Source of the DNA: Xanthobacteraceae bacterium
GTDB lineage: Bacteria > Pseudomonadota > Alphaproteobacteria > Rhizobiales > Xanthobacteraceae
Assembly (NCBI GenBank): GCA_030043175.1
Contig: JASHYD010000233.1
Location: 1-6,096 of the forward strand
Direction: 5' to 3'
DNA: 6,096 nt
This document shows positions 1 through 5,656 of this stretch, in pieces. The position numbers and the translations under genes are program-made. The notes beneath the pieces are model-generated. The model did not search any database, was not told the origin of the DNA, and worked only from the letters and a program-made list of their open reading frames with translations. How positions within the stretch are numbered: position 1 is the stretch's first letter; every line of letters begins with the position of its first letter.

Positions 1-1
1 C

Positions 2-421
2 GACCTTGCAGTTGCGGCGGCGCACGCCACCTTTGCGACCCCAGGCGTGAACATCGGCTTGTTCTGCTCCACGCCGATGGTGGCGCTGTCGCGCAACGTG
101 GCGCCAAAGCACGCCATCGAAATGCTCTTGACCGGTGACCCTGTCTCGGCCGCCGACGCCTGCCGCATCGGGCTTGTCAACCGCGTGGTTCCGGCCGGAG
201 AAGAGCTCCCCGAGGCCCTGCGGCTGGCGCGTCACGTCGCTGCAAAGTCGGCGCGTGCGATTCGCGTCGGCAAACAAGCGTTCCACGCCCAACTCACGAT
301 GGGTTTGGCGGATGCCTATGAGCACACCTCTCGGCTCATGGTGGACGACCTCTTCGCCGCAGACGCCAAGGAAGGCATTGGGGCCTTTCTTGCCAAGCGG
401 CCGCCGCAATGGGATGATTGA
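2..421 (+). CDS. Enoyl-CoA hydratase/isomerase family protein, 3' part only (ECHDC3-like)
   Basis: Only the C-terminal 139 residues are in the window; the reading frame is open from base 2 and the start lies upstream. Crotonase-fold enzymes of this family hydrate or isomerise acyl-CoA thioesters in the cytoplasm. What is seen: the fragment opens with ATFATPGVNIGLFCSTP (about residues 9-25), the loop-and-helix region characteristic of the ECHDC3-type subgroup, continues through EMLLTGDPVSAADACRIGLV, the usual segment after the active site, and ends in DAKEGIGAFLAKRPPQW, the classic crotonase tail (E-G-x-x-A-F-x-x-K-R-x-P-x-W). The reading frame is intact and ends at TGA. The family is clear; the exact substrate is not, because the N-terminal oxyanion-hole half is missing. 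It could act in fatty-acid or amino-acid degradation. It is transcribed in the same direction as the downstream genes but is separated from the next one by 235 bases, so it is probably not in their transcript. Confidence 0.92.
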   Translation, partial: DLAVAAAHATFATPGVNIGLFCSTPMVALSRNVAPKHAIEMLLTGDPVSAADACRIGLVNRVVPAGEELPEALRLARHVAAKSARAIRVGKQAFHAQLTMGLADAYEHTSRLMVDDLFAADAKEGIGAFLAKRPPQWDD

Positions 422-482
422 TGGACACAGGGGGGGTTCACGAATCGATTCTGCGCCCGGTTGGGGTCGTGACCGCGCCGTT

Positions 483-571
483 GGCAGGCGCGCGACGATC
501 CCTCTCGTTTGGCGTCGGAATCGCGTTCCCCTTCCCTACGTTGCTTGGGAAGCGCGAGCGTCGCGCCTGCC
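483..571. repeat. Interrupted inverted repeat, possible terminator of the enoyl-CoA hydratase gene
   Basis: The left arm GGCAGGCGCGCGACG (483-497) pairs with the right arm CGTCGCGCCTGCC (559-571), with only a two-base CG bulge. A second, nested pair, TCGCGTTCCC near 521-530 against GGGAAGCGCGA at 547-557, also matches with one bulged base and directly abuts the outer right arm. The left arms are separated by about 23 unpaired bases. The right arm is followed by the pyrimidine-rich CTTTCTT. The element sits about 60 bases after the hydratase stop, so transcript termination is a reasonable reading, but it could equally be an intergenic repeat or a structured RNA. No reading frame in this gap looks coding. 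Confidence 0.45.
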
Positions 572-644
572 CTTTCTTAGAGTAAAGATTCCGAGCGGGG
601 CGCGCGCGCACCCAGAGACGATCCGGAGGGGTCAGCTTACACGC

Positions 645-651
645 AAGGAGG
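645..651 (+). promoter_or_regulatory. Strong Shine-Dalgarno of the Cys-rich small protein
   Basis: AAGGAGG lies five bases upstream of the ATG at 657. It decides the start: the same frame is open from 135, but that upstream part merely overlaps the hydratase gene out of frame. Confidence 0.8.
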
Positions 652-656
652 AACCT

Positions 657-920
657 ATGCTTTACCGCGTCGTGCTCGCGTTCGCCATTTTGGCATCGGC
701 CACCACGTTACGCGCACCGGCCGAGACGATCGAGGAGCGGCTGGCCTGCACGCCCGATGCCCAAATCCTTTGCCCCGACGAAATTCCGGATCGCGATCGC
801 GTCTACGAATGTCTGGTTCGCAGGGTGAACCAGCTCAGCCCGACCTGCAGGAAGATCATCAGCGCGTCGATTGTGCCCCCGAATGTCCCTGCGAACGCCC
901 CGTCGAAGCAAAGGCGGTGA
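657..920 (+). CDS. Small exported cysteine-rich repeat protein
   Basis: An 87-residue protein with a signal-peptide-like N-terminus: M-L-Y-R followed by a hydrophobic stretch (V5 to about T17) and a plausible signal peptidase I site after RAPA (A22). The mature part is only about 65 residues. It has four cysteines at positions 31, 39, 52 and 64, spaced C-x7-C-x12-C-x11-C, with D34 shortly after the first, CL after the third and LSPTC at the fourth. This matches the cysteine-rich repeat known from Golgi apparatus protein 1 (Cys_rich_FGFR type), which also occurs in small periplasmic proteins of Hyphomicrobiales. The four cysteines could form two disulfides in the periplasm (inference). The tail is proline- and lysine/arginine-rich (SKQRR). 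No function is known to me and no enzymatic motif is visible. The start is fixed by the AAGGAGG five bases upstream. Confidence 0.75.
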   Translation: MLYRVVLAFAILASATTLRAPAETIEERLACTPDAQILCPDEIPDRDRVYECLVRRVNQLSPTCRKIISASIVPPNVPANAPSKQRR

Positions 921-960
921 CGAGGAGATGGTCAGCGAACGACGCCGTCAGCACGTCGCA

Positions 961-983
961 CGGATTGAGCGCAGCGAAATCCG
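961..983. repeat. Palindromic intergenic repeat ('ERSEIR'-type)
   Basis: CGGATT (961-966) and AATCCG (978-983) form perfect 6-bp arms around GAGCGCAGCGA. The motif GATTGAGCGCAGCGAAATCC resembles a dispersed intergenic repeat common in Bradyrhizobium-like genomes; when read as protein it gives the well-known spurious RIERSEIR. Its position between two genes agrees with that. Copy number cannot be judged from one window. Confidence 0.5.
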
Positions 984-1079
984 CACCACCCCGGTCGGGC
1001 AACGCTCACGGACTTGGCGTATGCTCAAGGAGGGCTACAAGTCGTCATCGTTCTCATCTGCCTTGTTAATTTCCGCCAA

Positions 1080-1673
1080 ATGAATCACGACCGCTATGAC
1101 GACACTTACATTCGCGGCATTCTCACAACCGTGAAGACGATTGCCGTGGTCGGGGTATCGGCCAATATCAGCCGGCCCAGCTATTTCGTCTTCAAGTATC
1201 TCCTGGAGCGCGGTTACCACATGATTCCCGTCAATCCCGGACTGGCGGGGCAGCACTTACTCGGCCGGATGGCTTACCCGACCCTCACTGACATACCGGA
1301 GCCGATCGACATGGTCGACGTGTTCCGCGCCTCCCAGCATGTGCTTGCGATCGTAGTCGAGGCGTTGCAGGTGCAACCGCGGCCGCGCGTCCTCTGGATG
1401 CAACTCGGCATTCGCAATGACGAGGCGGCAGGACTTGCCGAAGCAAACGGTCTTAAGGTCGTGATGAACCGCTGCCCCAAGATCGAATACGGCCGGCTTT
1501 CGTCGGAGATTTCCTGGATGGGCGTCAATTCGCGAACGCTCAGCGCGAAGCGCGCCAAGCCGCCTCCTCGCGGTGTGCAACGTCTGTCGCTTGACCGGGT
1601 TACGATGGTGGGCGGAATGACTGACGCCGCGGAGCGTGCGAGCCGGCGCGGCGATGAACAGGGCGGGTCATGA
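1080..1673 (+). CDS. CoA-binding domain protein (Rossmann fold, CoA_binding_2 / YccU family)
   Basis: A 197-residue cytoplasmic protein of the CoA_binding_2 family, the same fold as the CoA-binding domain of succinyl-CoA synthetase alpha. Seen: the nucleotide-binding beta-strand and glycine turn KTIAVVGVSAN at 19-29, then a helix (SYFVFKYLLERGY), the second strand MIPVNPG (48-54), the DMVDVFR strand (77-83), VLWMQLGIRNDEAA (104-117), and the signature VMNRCPKIEYGRL (128-140) with C132. The C-terminal 45 residues after MGVNSRTLSAKRA are basic, low in complexity and probably disordered. The ATG at 1080 was chosen because family members start with M-N-H-D about ten residues before this fold; there is no clear Shine-Dalgarno for it. 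In-frame TTG at 1014 is an alternative but would add residues foreign to the family. The stop overlaps the metY start as ATGA, implying co-translation. The ligand and biochemical role are not established; a role tied to O-acetylhomoserine or methionine metabolism is an inference from the coupling. Confidence 0.88.
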   Translation: MNHDRYDDTYIRGILTTVKTIAVVGVSANISRPSYFVFKYLLERGYHMIPVNPGLAGQHLLGRMAYPTLTDIPEPIDMVDVFRASQHVLAIVVEALQVQPRPRVLWMQLGIRNDEAAGLAEANGLKVVMNRCPKIEYGRLSSEISWMGVNSRTLSAKRAKPPPRGVQRLSLDRVTMVGGMTDAAERASRRGDEQGGS

Positions 1674-2953
1674 CCGAACGTACGCCCGGTTTCGCTACGC
1701 TTGCGGTCCATGCGGGAAGCCAGCCTGATCCGACGACGGGGGCGCGCGCCACCCCGATCTATCAAACCACGTCGTTCGTGTTCGAAGATGCAGATCACGC
1801 GGCATCACTGTTCGGCCTGCAGACGTTCGGCAACATCTATAGCCGCATCGGCAACCCGACCAATGCGGTGCTGGAGGAGCGCGTCGCGGCGCTCGAAGGC
1901 GGCACCGCCGGGCTCGCCGTGGCATCGGGGCATGCGGCTCAGGTGGTGGTGTTGCACGCCTTGATGACTCCCGGCGACGAGCTTGTCGCTTCGAAGAAGC
2001 TCTATGGCGGCTCGATCAACCAATTCAACCACGCGTTCCGCAACTTCGGTTGGAGCGTGGCCTGGGCGGACCCTGATGACCTCGACAGCTTCGAGCGTGC
2101 GATTTCACCGAAGACCAAAGCGATTTTCGCCGAATCGATCGCAAATCCCGGCGGGATCATCACCGACATCGAAGCGGTCGCCAAAATGGCGCGCCGCGCC
2201 GGCGTGCCGCTCATTGTCGACAACACGTTGGCGACGCCCTACCTGTGCAGGCCGATCGAGCACGGCGCCGACGTCGTGGTGCATTCACTCACTAAGTTTC
2301 TCGGTGGCCATGGCAATTCGATGGGTGGACTGATTGTCGATGCCGGCACGTTCAACTGGTCGCTCGAAGACCGCTATCCGATGCTGTCCGAACCGCGCCC
2401 GGAATATCAGGGCATCGTCCTGCACGAAACCTTCGGCAACTTCGCTTTCGCGATGGCGTGCCGGATGCTGAGTTTGCGCGACCTCGGCCCTGCCCTATCA
2501 CCTTTCAACGCCTTCCTGATCCTCACCGGAATAGAGACGCTGCCGTTGCGCATGCAGCGCCATTGCGACAACGCGACCACTGTCGCCTCGTGGCTCGCAG
2601 ATCATGCCGCGGTGACCTGGGTTAGCTATCCGGGCCTGCCGGGCGACCGCTACCACGGCCTTGCGAAGAAATACGCGCCCAAAGGCGCCGGTGCCGTGTT
2701 TACGTTTGGGCTCAAGGGCGGTTACGACGCCGGCGTCAAATTGGTTTCGAACGTCAGGCTGTTTTCCCACCTCGCCAATATCGGCGACACGCGCTCGCTT
2801 ATCATCCATCCTGCATCGACGACGCATCGGCAATTGTCCGACGCCCAGAAGATGCAAGCCGGCGCCGGGCCTGACGTGGTACGTCTATCGGTCGGAATCG
2901 AGGAGCCGGCGGACATCATCGCGGATCTGGAGCAGGCGCTCGCGGCGACGTAG
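1670..2953 (+). CDS. metY: O-acetylhomoserine sulfhydrylase (O-acetylhomoserine aminocarboxypropyltransferase)
   Basis: A 427-residue PLP enzyme of the Cys/Met metabolism family (fold type I). It converts O-acetyl-L-homoserine and sulfide to L-homocysteine and acetate, the direct sulfhydrylation route to methionine, in the cytoplasm. Seen: the family start [20 protein letters not shown] (8-27), [12 protein letters not shown] (27-38), the phosphate-binding YSRIGNPT (57-64), SGHAAQ (86-91), the PLP-ring aspartate in [10 protein letters not shown] (D184), and the Schiff-base lysine in [11 protein letters not shown] (K209). The C-terminal substrate-binding part carries [20 protein letters not shown] and [21 protein letters not shown]. 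Full length for MetY (about 430), longer than MetZ/MetB enzymes (about 390-400), which together with NIGDTRSL favours O-acetylhomoserine over O-succinylhomoserine as substrate. Its ATG overlaps the stop of the CoA-binding gene (ATGA), so it is probably translated by re-initiation; the GGGCGGG just upstream is a poor ribosome site. All catalytic residues looked for are present. I see no SAM riboswitch or other upstream control element. Confidence 0.94.
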   Translation: MTERTPGFATLAVHAGSQPDPTTGARATPIYQTTSFVFEDADHAASLFGLQTFGNIYSRIGNPTNAVLEERVAALEGGTAGLAVASGHAAQVVVLHALMTPGDELVASKKLYGGSINQFNHAFRNFGWSVAWADPDDLDSFERAISPKTKAIFAESIANPGGIITDIEAVAKMARRAGVPLIVDNTLATPYLCRPIEHGADVVVHSLTKFLGGHGNSMGGLIVDAGTFNWSLEDRYPMLSEPRPEYQGIVLHETFGNFAFAMACRMLSLRDLGPALSPFNAFLILTGIETLPLRMQRHCDNATTVASWLADHAAVTWVSYPGLPGDRYHGLAKKYAPKGAGAVFTFGLKGGYDAGVKLVSNVRLFSHLANIGDTRSLIIHPASTTHRQLSDAQKMQAGAGPDVVRLSVGIEEPADIIADLEQALAAT

Positions 2954-3037
2954 GCGATCAACCAATCTAAATCTAAAGGAATTGCAGCATCGACCAAACT
3001 CGTGGCGCTGCCGGCGCGCACAAACGATATCCTTCGA

Positions 3038-3094
3038 CGTTGCCGGTTGTGGGGGACCCCTGTGATCGCCTCTATTTGCGCACCGCCGGCAACG
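3038..3094. repeat. 9-bp inverted repeat between convergent genes, candidate bidirectional terminator
   Basis: CGTTGCCGG (3038-3046) and CCGGCAACG (3086-3094) are perfect inverted copies separated by 39 bases, which contain a further small palindrome, GGGGACCCC. The element lies in the 170-base gap between the ends of metY (plus) and the YidB gene (minus), where transcripts meet. There is no clear T-run after either arm, so an intrinsic terminator is plausible but not shown. The rest of the gap contains no coding signal. Confidence 0.35.
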
Positions 3095-3123
3095 ACCACA
3101 CGCCCCGTAACCTGGCTCGCAGT

Positions 3124-3501
3124 TCAGCCCGGCCCAAGCTGCTCTTCGAGCTTCCCGTTCGGGCTCATCTGATCGATGGCGCCGGGCAGATGCTGCGATA
3201 ATTGGTCGAGCAATTGATCGACCGGAAGGCCGAGCTGCGTCGCGAGCTGCCGCAGGCGCTGATCGCCGAGCGCGGCCTTGAGCTGGTCGACCGAGATCGG
3301 CAGGTTCTGTCCGTTGCCGAGCCACGACGCGACCTGCCCGCCAAGACCCGATTGCTGCAGCCGTTGCAGCAGTCCGCCGATGCTGCCGAAGTCGGTTCTG
3401 CTGAGCACCTGCGACAGAATGTCGGCGAGCGCACCAGTCCCGCCCTGCCCGGCTAATCCCCTCAGTGCGCTTCCCAAGATGCTGCCTAAGATGTCGCTCA
3501 C
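3124..3501 (-). CDS. YidB family protein (DUF937)
   Basis: A 125-residue protein of the YidB/DUF937 family, whose function is unknown. Seen: the N-terminus MSDILGSILGSALRGLAGQG with the Gly/Leu-rich pattern typical of the family, a helix with LLQRLQQ (44-50), the signature SGLGGQVASWLGNGQNLPIS (51-70), a second helical part VDQLKAALGDQRLRQLATQL, and the closing LPGAIDQMSPNGKLEE (105-120), which corresponds to the family's LP-x-x-x-D-x-x-(S/T)-P-N-G ending. There is no signal peptide or membrane helix, so it is probably cytoplasmic, although the glycine/leucine pattern could favour self-association (inference). The start codon is GTG, with GAGGAG seven bases upstream. It is read in the same direction as ctaA but lies 253 bases after it, so it probably has its own promoter; nothing in the sequence ties the two functionally. 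The GC-rich minus-strand DNA opens several spurious overlapping frames here. Confidence 0.85.
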   Translation of the reverse strand: MSDILGSILGSALRGLAGQGGTGALADILSQVLSRTDFGSIGGLLQRLQQSGLGGQVASWLGNGQNLPISVDQLKAALGDQRLRQLATQLGLPVDQLLDQLSQHLPGAIDQMSPNGKLEEQLGPG

Positions 3502-3508
3502 GAGAATT

Positions 3509-3514
3509 CTCCTC
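3509..3514 (-). promoter_or_regulatory. Shine-Dalgarno supporting the GTG start of the YidB gene
   Basis: On the minus strand GAGGAG precedes the GTG (3499-3501) by seven bases. This supports GTG as the real start, and the family N-terminus MSDIL begins exactly there. Confidence 0.7.
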
Positions 3515-3754
3515 GAACGAAGAGTTGCCTACAATGACGAACGCGTCGATATCAAGCTCAACGGACTCCGCACGTTCAGTCGATTGTGAGTATCGTAAAT
3601 GGCCTCCCCGCAATTGCTCTAAGGATTGACGCAACTATCAGTCCGGCTCGTAAGTCCGAACAGCGAGCGAGGCGATGCGCAAACGACGGCGTTACCTTTC
3701 TACCCAAAATCGAATCGAGCAGCGTCGACAATCACGTCTCGGGCTTCCGATTTG

Positions 3755-4876
3755 TTATGACATCGCAATCCGACATGGGCTGGAGACCGGCTCCTCTCGC
3801 ATCTTCGCCGCACCGCCTAACGGCGGTTTCGCCAGCGTGCGAGCGGCGTGAAGTGTCGCGCCGGTGAGTACCACCAGCGCCACCGCCTGATGCGAGAGTG
3901 CAAGCTCGATCGGTACGACCCACATGAGGGTCGCGATCCCGATGCTGGCCTGTGCGAGCACGGCAAGCGCCACCAAGCCGGCGCCCGTCGCGAGCGGTTT
4001 GTCGTGCCCGCAAAGACGGGCATCGACCGCGTGAATAAGCGCGAGCGCGCACAATCCGTAGGCCACCATGCGATGGTCGAACTGCACGGTCAGGGTGTTC
4101 TCGAAAAAATTCCGCCACAGCGGATGAGCGAAAAACAGGTCCTTGGTTGATGGAACGAAGCCGCCATCGATCAGTGGCCAGGTGTTGAAGATCAGCCCCG
4201 CCCGCAGCCCGGCCACCAGAGCACCGAGATAGATTTGCACGACCGCGAGCACAAGAAGCGCGCCAGCGCTCCAACGCAGACGCCGCGGGAGGGCACGTTG
4301 GTCCGCCTGCGCGGCACTCGCATGCAATGTGCGATCGGCCGTCCAGACAAGCGCCGCATAGATCATGCAGGCCAGCGTCAGGTGGAACGCCAAGCGATAC
4401 TGCGACACGCTCACCCGCTCTGTGAGCCCCGATGCGACCATCCACCAGCCGACCGCGCCCTGCATGGCGCCGAGCGCGAAGATGCCGCCGAGGGCGAGGG
4501 CGATCCGGCGGTCGAACGATCTGCGCCGCAAGAACCACAGGAACGGCAGCAGGAAGGCCGCGCCGATCACCCGTCCTAGCAGCCGGTGCCCCCATTCCCA
4601 CCAGTAGATGGTCTTGAATTCCTCAAGGCTCATGCCGCTGTTGAGCCGCTCATACTGCGGGGTGGTCTTGTATTTCGCGAATTCCGCCTGCCAATCGGCT
4701 TCTCCGACCGGCGGAATGACGCCCGTCACCGGCTTCCATTCGACAATCGAAAGCCCAGACTCGGTTAGCCGCGTCGCCCCGCCAACCAGCACCATCAGGA
4801 AGACCATCCCAGCCACGAACCACAGCCATACCCCGACGGCGCGGGCAGCGGGCGCAGGTTTGTGTGTTCCCGCCAC
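3755..4876 (-). CDS. ctaA: Heme A synthase, COX15/CtaA type 2
   Basis: An integral inner-membrane enzyme that oxidises the C8 methyl of heme O to a formyl group, giving heme A for aa3-type cytochrome c oxidase. Numbered from the GTG at 4876 (373 residues), about eight hydrophobic helices are visible (near 17-36, 103-116, 127-147, 162-178, 204-224, 269-285, 298-319, 325-346). The four heme-ligand histidines of the two-fold repeat are present: [10 protein letters not shown] (H97), LAFHLTLA (H165), FDHRMVAY (H268) and LSHQAVAL (H329). Family motifs [20 protein letters not shown] and [20 protein letters not shown] are intact. Start: the frame stays open to a GTG at 5038 (427 residues, with ATG at 5020), but the extra 54 residues are arginine-rich and unlike the family, whose members begin shortly before [14 protein letters not shown] (4886-4891) lies nine bases before the GTG at 4876, so I prefer that start. 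The extended start cannot be excluded. It is divergent from tRNA-Pro. No paired ctaB or oxidase subunit gene is in the window. Confidence 0.9.
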   Translation of the reverse strand: MAGTHKPAPAARAVGVWLWFVAGMVFLMVLVGGATRLTESGLSIVEWKPVTGVIPPVGEADWQAEFAKYKTTPQYERLNSGMSLEEFKTIYWWEWGHRLLGRVIGAAFLLPFLWFLRRRSFDRRIALALGGIFALGAMQGAVGWWMVASGLTERVSVSQYRLAFHLTLACMIYAALVWTADRTLHASAAQADQRALPRRLRWSAGALLVLAVVQIYLGALVAGLRAGLIFNTWPLIDGGFVPSTKDLFFAHPLWRNFFENTLTVQFDHRMVAYGLCALALIHAVDARLCGHDKPLATGAGLVALAVLAQASIGIATLMWVVPIELALSHQAVALVVLTGATLHAARTLAKPPLGGAAKMREEPVSSPCRIAMS

Positions 4877-5145
4877 CCCCGAAAACCTCTCATCAGCGCT
4901 GGATGGCTGCCATCGTGCGGTGATCAAACCGATAGCTCTCCCTTGCGGCTTGGCCGAGAGCTTCTCGTGGCCGAGATCGTCCAAGCGGTCAAGAGCGCGT
5001 AGCAATCGAGTTCGACCCATTGCCCGCCACCATCGCACACAGCTTCAATCTGCCGCGCCGTCGCGCCCAGAAGCTCTCATCCGCTCACGACGTGCGAGCT
5101 GCCTCCCGCGGTCGAGCGCGCGGCATCGGCGCTACCGCGCATCGG

Positions 5146-5174
5146 TTGCACCGCCGACATCCAACCCCTATAGT
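5146..5174 (+). promoter_or_regulatory. Sigma-70-type promoter of tRNA-Pro
   Basis: TTGCAC (5146-5151) and TATAGT (5169-5174) are separated by exactly 17 bases, close to the TTGACA/TATAAT consensus. Expected initiation is near 5180-5182, only a few bases before the mature tRNA 5' end at 5185. The stretch from 4877 to 5145, up to the ctaA start, shows no gene of its own; only the possible N-terminal extension of ctaA reads through it. Confidence 0.7.
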
Positions 5175-5184
5175 CGCTACCATT

Positions 5185-5262
5185 CGGAGCGTAGCGCAGC
5201 CCGGTTAGCGCACTAGTCTGGGGGACTAGGGGTCGCGAGTTCAAATCTCGCCGCTCCGACCA
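5185..5262 (+). tRNA. tRNA-Pro, anticodon GGG
   Basis: A complete 78-base cloverleaf with encoded CCA. Acceptor arm CGGAGCG/CGCTCCG pairs perfectly; D arm is GCGC-AGCCCGGTTA-GCGC with the G18-G19 pair; anticodon arm is CTAGT-CTGGGGG-ACTAG with anticodon GGG at 5220-5222, reading CCC (and CCU) codons; the variable loop is five bases (GGGTC); T arm is GCGAG-TTCAAAT-CTCGC. The discriminator is A, and the first pair is C1-G72, both typical of bacterial tRNA-Pro. A promoter sits directly upstream. On the opposite strand the gene gives the familiar spurious peptide RRDLNSRPLVPQTSALTG, so overlapping minus-strand frames here should not be called as genes. tRNA 3' ends are frequent integration sites of mobile elements, relevant to the degenerate DNA that follows. 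Confidence 0.97.
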
Positions 5263-5295
5263 GGAATCCAATAATAAATCAAGCCACTTAGCATG

Positions 5296-5322
5296 CTCCG
5301 CCGACTTCGGCATAAGGCGGAG
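5296..5322. repeat. Hairpin just downstream of tRNA-Pro
   Basis: CTCCGCC (5296-5302) and GGCGGAG (5316-5322) are perfect 7-bp inverted arms around 13 bases, with a competing inner stem GCCGA-CT-TCGGC. It starts 34 bases after the tRNA CCA. It could slow or end transcription of the tRNA, but the following bases (GAATGAGAACG) lack a T-run, so it is not a standard intrinsic terminator. Confidence 0.4.
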
Positions 5323-5363
5323 GAATGAGAACGAAAGTGGTAGATCGCACCGGAAGGCGGCGC

Positions 5364-5387
5364 AAACCAGTTCAGAAACCAGTTCAG
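5364..5387. repeat. Perfect 12-bp tandem repeat
   Basis: AAACCAGTTCAG occurs twice back to back (5364-5375 and 5376-5387). It lies about 100 bases after the tRNA-Pro 3' end. It may be a simple duplication, or a recombinase-related direct repeat if the region is an element scar; there is no further support for the second reading. Confidence 0.6.
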
Positions 5388-5656
5388 TTTTCGATCCCGT
5401 AGATCGGAAAAGGGAACTCCGGACATGTTGCAGATGACGGCATCCCGTCGCATCTCCAGCCAATAAGCGCCCTTTGCGGCAGCAAATACCTCGACGCCTG
5501 CACCGGAAGTTGCCTGGGTTGTTAAGGAGTCCACTACCTGAGCTTTCCCTTGTGGCACATGGTCGGCGGGGTGCGGCTATCACATTCTGCTTCCCGCTCT
5601 TCACCTCGGTCCGCGGTCCACCGACGCCGCCGAGCTGACCAGCTTGCGTGATTTCC

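Larger units (their letters stand above)
5263..5656. other. Degenerate stretch after tRNA-Pro without a supportable gene
   Basis: About 400 bases between tRNA-Pro and the trbI remnant. Minus-strand frames are open here (about 105 and 220 codons), but they run through the tRNA itself, lack recognisable motifs and look random. A plus-strand frame open from 5542 to the TAG at 5760 likewise has no start signal or known motif. A short hairpin CGATC-CCGTA-GATCG (5392-5406) is also present. It may be eroded mobile-element DNA, an inference from its neighbours, not from its own content. Confidence 0.5.

Noticed and set aside
135..656. Upstream extension of the Cys-rich protein frame
   Set aside because: Overlaps the hydratase gene out of frame and crosses the inverted repeat; the AAGGAGG and signal peptide place the start at 657.
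871..1083. Plus-strand 70-codon frame between the Cys-rich gene and the CoA-binding gene
   Set aside because: Spans the palindromic repeat (HVARIERSEIR artefact); only its last 20 codons were kept as a weak leader-peptide hypothesis.
2885..3634. Minus-strand 249-codon frame across the YidB gene
   Set aside because: Arg/Ala-rich shadow; the YidB frame has the family motifs and a ribosome site.
3732..4601. Minus-strand 289-codon frame inside ctaA
   Set aside because: Out-of-frame shadow of ctaA, rich in Arg, Ala and Gly, while the ctaA frame has all membrane helices and heme ligands.
4608..5216. Plus-strand 202-codon frame antisense to ctaA and running into tRNA-Pro
   Set aside because: Antisense to a clear conserved gene and overlapping the tRNA; no motif.
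5241..5558. Minus-strand 105-codon frame
   Set aside because: Overlaps the tRNA 3' end, has no known motif, and its composition looks like translated non-coding DNA.
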